Below, piece after piece: positions 57,890 through 64,000 of a stretch of 64,000 bases of DNA. Each line of letters begins with the position of its first letter. Positions within the stretch are counted from its first letter, which is position 1. A program made the position numbers and the translations under genes. Origin of the DNA: Euglena gracilis (taxonomy: Eukaryota > Euglenida > Euglenophyceae > Euglenales); the NCBI GenBank assembly GCA_039621445.1, contig CP154954.1, positions 16,956,589 to 17,020,588 of the forward strand, in the 5' to 3' direction. The notes under the pieces were generated by a model, which searched no databases, was not told the origin of the DNA, and worked only from the letters and a program-made list of their open reading frames with translations.

Positions 57890-59736
57890 GCCTGAACGCA
57901 CTCTGAAAAGAGGCTAATTTGGTGGTCCCCAAAAAAGATGAAAAAGGGTAAAACAACGTTCAAAACAAGCTCGGAGTATGCAGTCAGGAGTCTTGAATGC
58001 AAGCACTTACTTCACTGACTCAACAGACTATTTTGTGGACGCCCCCGTACAAATTAATGCACATTAGCACCAAAAAATGCTGTCATGTTTTTTGGAGCCC
58101 TATCACATCGAAATTTGAAAAAGACAAGTGACGATAAAAAAATTCATATACGTCAGATTAACTCCGAATTGACATTTCAAAAAAACGGGACGTAATTGTG
58201 GCTGACAAGAAAATTCCAGGCGCAAATGCGCCTGGATCTTCGGAGAAACGGCCCTTTTTGGCCTTACCCAGACAACCATCCAGGCGCAAATGCGCCTGGA
58301 TGGTTGCCAAAACAATTGTCAATTCACTTTAGATGAAGAATTCATTTGTCGAGATGTGAATGCCACCCTGTATGAACTGATTTTTGTATGTGACCGCTTT
58401 TTAACTTCAGTGGTTGTGTGGCAGATGTTTAGAAATACATTGACCAAACTTAGACGGCCATAACTGCACACTTTTATTCGAAAAAATTGGTCAAAATTTT
58501 GGCCTAAAACGGGTTTTCTAGGAACACTTTTGAAAAAATTCCAGGCGCATTTGCGCCTAAACCCAATTTTAAAAATTTCCACAGAGTGTCATTAAACTGT
58601 ATCTTTTTCAAGGGTTCCAGGCGCAATTGCGCCTGGAACCACCCAGAAACAGGCAAAAAAGGACCAATAATTTCACCCCAGACAGTTTTTGTCTTTGAGC
58701 AAAACCAATTGGCAAAGAATAAATATTTTGGAAAATACACACAGTGATCTATTGTTGTTTTGTCAAGGGGTGTCTCCCGAATATGTTTTTCAAGGTATTT
58801 TTGGCATCATCAAAAAAGTCCTTTGGGCGCATTTGCGCCTGGAATACCTCTCAATACACCAAACAGTGGTGATGAAAGGCGAGAATGTTCGCGAGAGGCA
58901 TCAACATTATTTTGCCAAGTGTGTCTCTTTTTATAAATCTTTTTTTCATCAACATGCAAAGTTCATTCTTCGGCAAAGTCCTTCTACTCCGTGCGTGAGG
59001 TGCCTTTGCCAAGGTTTGTAGGTGAGTGCAGAAAAATAACAGCAAGGGAAGTAGTTGAATCAATTTTTTGAAGGGTAGTGTTTGTTCTTCTTCAAAGCTG
59101 AAGTGTTTTGTAGTTTCCATTTTGAAAATTGCATTTTTTTGTGTTGCAATTTGGTGAATGATGTTTGGGAATGGTGCTCAAAAACTGCGCCACCCTGTGT
59201 TGGTCCTGGCGCAATTGCGCCTGGAATTTCAAAAATGCAATATCAACCAAAGGTATTTTTTTTGAAGGAAATATTATCTCAAAATTTTACATACAAAGAC
59301 ACATTGCGGAACCACTTGGAGTTTGTTTCTTTGGAATTGCTACTGAGGCCTTTCTCACGCTTTGCTCCAGGCGCAAAAGCGCCTACACTATTGCCGAAAC
59401 GGGCGTCAGAGGCGTCCCGGTTTCATATTGGCAAACGCCTTTGACCCATCAAAGGTTTGCGTGGAAAATGATTTGAAACACATAGCAACGTTAAGCATCA
59501 GAAAACGGACAACGAAAGCTGAAAAATGTGCACATTGTTTTCCACATCTCCCCAGTTTTGACCATGTTAAGCTTTGAGACCTGATGCAATGGTGAAGGTA
59601 AAGAGAAGCCTATTTTTAGGACATTGTGGTTTTACGGAGAAAATGCTTCAACCTAACAACATTACAATGCACTTCCTCAATATGCTCCTTCCAAGTTTAT
59701 AGAAGCAATTCAACTGCTGCTGACTTTCATTCAAAA

Positions 59737-62010
59737 CAGATCCATACCCGATGTAGAACACTGAATCAAAATTCTCAATAAGGGATGTATTTTTGGCTTA
59801 CCAGGAATTCCAGGCGCATTTGCGCATGGATCTTTTGAGAAATGCCCTTTTCTTGCCTTGTCCACGTGTTTCTCCAGGCGCAAATGCGCCTGGACAGTTG
59901 CCAAAACAGGCCAATGGTTAATTCAAATTCATGAACAGCACATTTTGTCAAGTTGCCATTGTCTCCCTGTGCTTTTTTTTGCATACCAATTTTTCCTTGC
60001 ATTTTTATGTGGCAAATGATTGGAAACACGTCGTTGACCAATTGGCAATTGGTTGTTTGAGGTTTGAGGCGCATTTGCGGCTGGAACAATGGTGGGAAAA
60101 AGTTTTGTTGAGGAAAGGAATTCAATCTCAAAGAACTACGTCTCAAACATACAATTTTTTTTGCTCTTGCAATGTGTACAAAATCTGATTTGGGCAATTG
60201 CTCTTGTCATTGACGAGGTGTTTAAAATCGTAAGTTTTTTCCCTTTTTTCGGGTTGCCTTGAAGAACGAAATTTGGTGTTGTTCATTGTTTTGTGTTGCA
60301 ACCATCTCATGTGCATTACGCAAGAATTTTACCTATGTTATTGCCAGGAGTCCATCAGATGTCCTGCTTCAAATGTGTATCTGGTACGTGTCGTTCACTT
60401 GCAGTTTTTTTTTATGCCAAAATTACGTTTTGTGAACTACCTATACGACCTCTCTGCTTTGTCAAATTGAGATTCCAATTCCATCCTGGCATTTATTTTG
60501 CATTTTGCTCAGAAACTTCCTCCAATAACCATAACATCAAAGAAACTGAGCTGTGGAAAATGGTATTTATTTTTCTGACTTCGGGCTTATTCTTCATTCC
60601 CATTTGGTTTCAGGCCATTTCTGAGATTTGAAAAAGAACCATTCAAAATCATTGTGTTCCGACAAACCACAAATCCTCTCTCAACATTCACCTTCCACAG
60701 AATTCATCAACCTCCATTCTCTCTTGCAGGTAATTTTTCTAAAGGATCCTGCCAAAACTGCCAAATCGCCAAAGCAGCAGAGCCCTGCGGAGGAGCGCAG
60801 GGAGGCTAAGAAAGGTTTGAACTTGTGCAATGTTGCCATCTGTCTCGGTCCAAGTTGTTCATGTTGCAAGTTGACGTTGTAGCAAACCGTTTTGACAGTT
60901 GTTTTCAATTCATTCTTTTGCACATTTGATTTTTTTCTAGTTATCACTTATCAAAACCCCGGATTTGGTCACGTAGCCCCTCGTCTCCAACTTTGTGCTC
61001 CCTAGAGAACAAATCCTTAAATGCTGAAGTTTTGCAGCTTTGGTCTTCTTTTCTCATGCTTTGCACATTAGAATCATTCACATATCTGGCTGTTTGGTAA
61101 CAGAATTGTGTTACGATTGGTGCACCTGGTTTCTGGTATATTGTGTTTTTATTTCTGCTTTATTGTGTGGGTCGGTGGCAAAATTCTTGAATGAGGACTA
61201 ACCTCTCAAATTGATTCTGATTTAAAACATGGTCAGGTGCGCCCACTTGAGACTGAGACGGTGCGGCTTTGTTTGCAGGACCTGGCCAGCAAGCTCGCCG
61301 GCGAACTGTTCGGTGATCCGTCACACTGTTTGGCAGGAGCCAAAATGTGTTCCATTTGAGAGTTGCGGATAGTGTGGTGCGTTTTTGAGAGTACTTACTT
61401 CAATAATTATTAACTTTATGTATCTGTAAATATCTGTAAAATTGTATTCTTGAATCATTCACGCCAAATTTTGTTCCTCAAGGTAACCCGAATTAAGGGA
61501 AAAAAACTTACGATTTTAAACACCTCGTCAATGACAAGAACAATTGCCCAAATCAGATTTTGTACACATTGCAAGAGCAAAAAAAATTGTATGTTTGAGA
61601 CGTAGTTCTTTGAGATTGAATTCCTTTCCTCAACAAAACTTTTTCATACCATTGTTCCAGCCGCAAATGCGCCTCAAACCTCAAACAACCAATTGCCAAT
61701 TGGTCAACGACGTGTTTCCAATCATTTGCCACATAAAAATGCAAGGAAAAATTGGTATGCAAAAAAAAGCACAGGGAGACAATGGCAACTCGACAAAATG
61801 TGCTGTTCATGAATTTGAATTAACCATTGGCCTGTTTTGGCAACTGTCCAGGCGCATTTGCGCCTGGAGAAACACGTGGACAAGGCAAGAAAAGGGCATT
61901 TCTCAAAAGATCTATGCGCAAATGCGCCTGGAATTCCTGGTAAGCCAAAAATACATCCCTTATTGAGAATTTTGATTCAGTGTTCTACATCGGGTATGTA
62001 TCTGTTTCAG
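59737..62010. mobile_element. Element with ~550-bp inverted repeats around a 1.2-kb centre
   Basis: Left arm 59,737-60,285 and right arm 61,462-62,010 are near-identical reverse complements (outer ends ACAGATCCATACCCGATG / CATCGGGTATGTATCTGT). The centre lacks the palindromes. No transposase found, and no clear target duplication. Confidence 0.75.
60730..61340 (+). other. Two possible small exons in the centre of the inverted-repeat element
   Basis: At 60,730 a strong acceptor (TCTCTTGCAG) precedes a GC-richer stretch reading VIFLKDPAKTAKSPKQQSPA; at 61,280 another (TTTGTTTGCAG) precedes DLASKLAGELFGDPSHC. They stand out from the AT-rich surroundings, but their phases do not join simply, and no family is recognised. 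Confidence 0.25.
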
Positions 62011-62477
62011 GGTTGGAATTAAAACACCTGGGAGGAGTAAAATACAAACAAACTGTTTTAAACATTTTTCAAACAGTTTCCAACAATTCAGATCGCGAAA
62101 GACAGCCTGATTCCTAACTTCTGTGTCCCGGCGAAGTAACTGAAGATCAGGGACTGAATGGAACAAGCCTGGCCCATATCCTCTCCAGAATGGTATCTGT
62201 TTGCCTTGCCCCCAAATCAAACAACACCCCACCAGAAAGCACCCAAATCAATCCCCCAAATGAGCCCCAGCAGCCTCAAAAAAGTTCCATCTTCCAAATC
62301 AATCTCCCAAATGATCCCCAGCAGCCCCAAAAAAGTTCCATCTTCCAAATTCCAACCCCCATCTACAACACCCTGGAGGATGAAAACAGGAAGTCAGCTG
62401 ATTGGACAGTGGGTTTCCAGGAGCCCCCCCCCCTCTAGAGAGGGGAGCCCCCCCAGGGGGGACAAGGAAAGGAATTT

Positions 62478-63656
62478 TTGGAAATTAAGACAAAAAAGTT
62501 GGTCGACACCATGGGTCAGACCCCTGGGAGACATTTTAAAGGAAAGACTCACCGACAAAAAACACAAGTGGGAACACATGGGGAGGAGCTTGGACTTAAA
62601 GTTGTCCAAATGGGCCCCAAAGCCCTTCCAACCCCCACCCCCCCCCCGCCAGCGCCGGAACCGGGGACCATTATCCCTGGGGGGGGCCCAACCCAAAACA
62701 TTTCCCACAGAGACCCCCCACAGGGGGGCACCAGGGAGACCCCAACCCAGCAGGCCGCCCCCGCAGCCCACCCGAGGTGGGGACACCCACGGCCCAAAAC
62801 ACCACCTCAAAGCATCACAGTGACGGACCTCCGGGAAGTGGGCACGCAGTACACACCCCCCCCCCCCCCCCCGGAAGAAGACCACCAGCCAACCACAACC
62901 AGGACGAAAAGGAGGATCGCCCCCAACAGGTCGCCAACCCTCCCCCCCCTGTGGAGATATTATCCCAGGAAATGGGGCGACCCCCTCCATATTCCCATCG
63001 GTTTTGGCGGACAGTCTCTCTCACCCTCTTACTGGCAGCAGACGGACTCGGAGAGCGGGGAAGAGTATCCCGCCCGTGCGTGCACCCGAGCGGCACCCCC
63101 CCCCCCGGAGGGACAAACCAAGAGATTGCGCGGAAGAGCGGAGCTCCCCAAACCGGTCCTAGTCCAAAGCAGGATGTGGAGGCAGGAACTCTCCCGTTTC
63201 ACGGTATGGTGCAAGCGGGAACAATGTTTCCTCTTCCAAAAAGACTGCTGGAACAGGCACTTCAAGGTGCGCTGTGGACTCTGCCATCGCCTTCTGCCCA
63301 GCACACCCAAAACGCTGGATCAACATTATTTCGTGTGCACGATACAATTTATGCACGAGGCAGATGAAATTGAGTCGCTTGGACGGGGGACGGCAACTGC
63401 TGGGGGCTGTGTGGAGGAGAATCCGGGGCCGGCCTCAGCTGACGGGGACTACATGCTGGACGCCCCGTGGCAACGAAGAGTTGTCCAGAGGCTGAGCCCA
63501 GTTCTGGAGCCCGAAATAGACGCCTTCGCGGCTGCACATAACAGTCATTACCCTCACTTCTGGGATAAGAGCACAAATGCGCTTCTGCAGGACTGGAATC
63601 GGAGAAACCCGGTATGGATGAACCCGCCGTGGCACTCTTGCTGCCCCAGATTCTAA
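62478..63656 (+). CDS. Gag-like/2A/Dam-like polyprotein fragment
   Basis: 392 codons. Residues 1-200 are proline-, lysine- and arginine-rich. A finger RCGLCHRLLPSTPKTLDQHY-xxC (C-x2-C-x12-H-x4-C) lies near residues 269-290. The 2A-like GRGTATAGGCVEENPGP follows at 302-318. Residues 326-387 contain EIDAFAAAHNSHYPHFWDKS, ALLQDWNRRNPVWMNPPW, matching the phage-type N6-adenine methyltransferase (Dam) layout with its NPPW catalytic motif. The frame stops at CCPRF shortly after NPPW; homology continues in another frame. Confidence 0.65.
   Translation: MEIKTKKLVDTMGQTPGRHFKGKTHRQKTQVGTHGEELGLKVVQMGPKALPTPTPPPPAPEPGTIIPGGGPTQNISHRDPPQGGTRETPTQQAAPAAHPRWGHPRPKTPPQSITVTDLREVGTQYTPPPPPPEEDHQPTTTRTKRRIAPNRSPTLPPLWRYYPRKWGDPLHIPIGFGGQSLSPSYWQQTDSESGEEYPARACTRAAPPPPEGQTKRLRGRAELPKPVLVQSRMWRQELSRFTVWCKREQCFLFQKDCWNRHFKVRCGLCHRLLPSTPKTLDQHYFVCTIQFMHEADEIESLGRGTATAGGCVEENPGPASADGDYMLDAPWQRRVVQRLSPVLEPEIDAFAAAHNSHYPHFWDKSTNALLQDWNRRNPVWMNPPWHSCCPRF
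63381..63431 (+). other. 2A-like ribosome-skipping motif
   Basis: Reads GRGTATAGGCVEENPGP followed by Ala. The functional consensus is D(V/I)ExNPGP; here the Asp position is Cys, while VEENPGP is exact. It lies between the finger and the methyltransferase-like domain, where separating gag from the enzyme part would make sense. Confidence 0.7.
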
Positions 63657-64000
63657 ACAAGCTCAAGGCAGAAGGAGGGCATGTCCTTCTCCTGTGTCCA
63701 TCCACGCGGCCAGAACTGCACCACCTCCTGCTGATTGCGGAAAACTCTCTCCGCTTACCTACCGGAACCCCATTGTATCGTGCCCAGGGGAATCTGCTTT
63801 TGGAACCGCCACCGTGGTCCACATGGGCCATGCGGATACACACGAAGCCCCTGTCCCGCACATCCGCCCGACCGACGTGTCGGATGACGCCACCGTATCA
63901 GCGGTCACGCCACACCAAAATCCCGCACATCAGGGCCACGGATCTGCCGCCCCCCCGAGGCATGGGTCGCCCTCGACTGCGCCAAAGGATCCTTCCGACT
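63630..64000 (+). pseudogene. Continuation of the Dam-like domain after a frameshift
   Basis: In the frame starting near 63,615 the sequence reads LLLPQILNKLKAEGGHVLLL, CPSTRPELHHLL and GNLLLEPPPW, the part expected after NPPW in Dam-like domains (helix, GGxxxLLxP strand). It is displaced by one base from the upstream frame, open to the window end. Either a one-base deletion, a sequencing error, or a programmed -1 shift. Confidence 0.55.

Larger units (their letters stand above)
57041..61985. repeat. Field of CCAGGCGCAAATGCGCCTGG palindromes
   Basis: About 16 sites in AT-rich DNA: near 57,143 (half), 57,345, 57,437, 58,217, 58,279, 58,540, 58,617, 58,826, 59,206, 59,368, 59,809, 59,874, 60,067, 61,663, 61,849 and 61,915. 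The core GCGCAWWTGCGC is nearly constant with CAGG/CCTG flanks. Several sites are paired 62-76 bp apart. Sequence between sites shows diverged copies of a longer repeat (58,100-58,620 resembles 59,760-60,130). Confidence 0.88.
62190..64000 (+). mobile_element. 5' part of a retroelement (gag-like, 2A-like, Dam-like), runs off the window
   Basis: Plus-strand frame starts at or before 62,190, has one in-frame TAG at 62,436 beside a poly-C run, and continues to 63,656. Order: proline/glutamine-rich region with a 51-bp tandem duplication (62,240-62,345), long proline-rich stretch, C2HC finger, 2A-like motif, then a methyltransferase-like domain that changes frame at about 63,630. Reverse transcriptase is expected beyond the window; not seen here, so the retroelement class is inference from domain content. 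Confidence 0.65.

Overview
The window is nuclear DNA from a eukaryote with a large, repeat-crowded genome. Evidence: one recognisable gene is split into at least a dozen short exons over more than 20 kb; introns and flanks are full of microsatellites, minisatellites, foldback and terminal-inverted-repeat (TIR) elements and long poly-C/poly-G runs; there are no operons, bacterial-type genes, rRNA or tRNA genes. The gene encodes a CLPTM1-family membrane protein whose blocks (RxRDRESYA-like, TKEYDDIAM, YMFGFIMM) resemble plant/algal members more than animal ones, so a green-lineage alga or another protist is my best guess (inference, low confidence).

Layout. 1-14.3 kb and 40.18-54.8 kb are two same-orientation copies of one segment (aligned lines mostly show 0-2 differences per 60 bases). 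Each copy carries the 5' exons of CLPTM1 on the minus strand and a zinc-ribbon reading frame. In the right copy the gene continues leftwards through exons at 41.6, 39.9, 38.2, 35.8, 34.6, 30.6, 29.6, 29.3, 26.0, 25.5 and 24.7 kb. In the left copy the gene runs off the window after the 590-715 exon and has a one-base deletion in an early exon. The copies also differ by mobile insertions, repeat-array lengths and two local inversions, so they act as a natural filled-site/empty-site comparison. A 13-base N gap lies at 14,960-14,972.

Between the copies, 13-24 kb holds dispersed repeats and a 4.06-kb element (17,627-21,687) with 26-bp TIRs, a 5-bp target duplication and about a dozen near-palindromes with the pattern GCGCANNTGCGC. 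The CLPTM1 introns hold a relic of a hAT/CGGBP1-like protein, decamer arrays and foldback elements.

Right of the duplication, 54.3-57.9 kb contains two small TIR-element families. 57.0-62.0 kb is an AT-rich field of diverged repeats punctuated by about 16 sites of the palindrome CAGGCGCAAATGCGCCTG, the same 12-bp core as in the 17.6-21.7 kb element but with different flanks. It ends in a pair of ~550-bp inverted repeats. 62.2-64.0 kb is the 5' part of a retroelement encoding a proline-rich gag-like region with a C2HC finger, a 2A-like ribosome-skipping motif, and a Dam-like (phage N6-adenine methyltransferase) domain with a frameshift.

Most of the window is non-coding. Exon ends quoted to the base are those where splice signals and reading phase agree; others are marked approximate.
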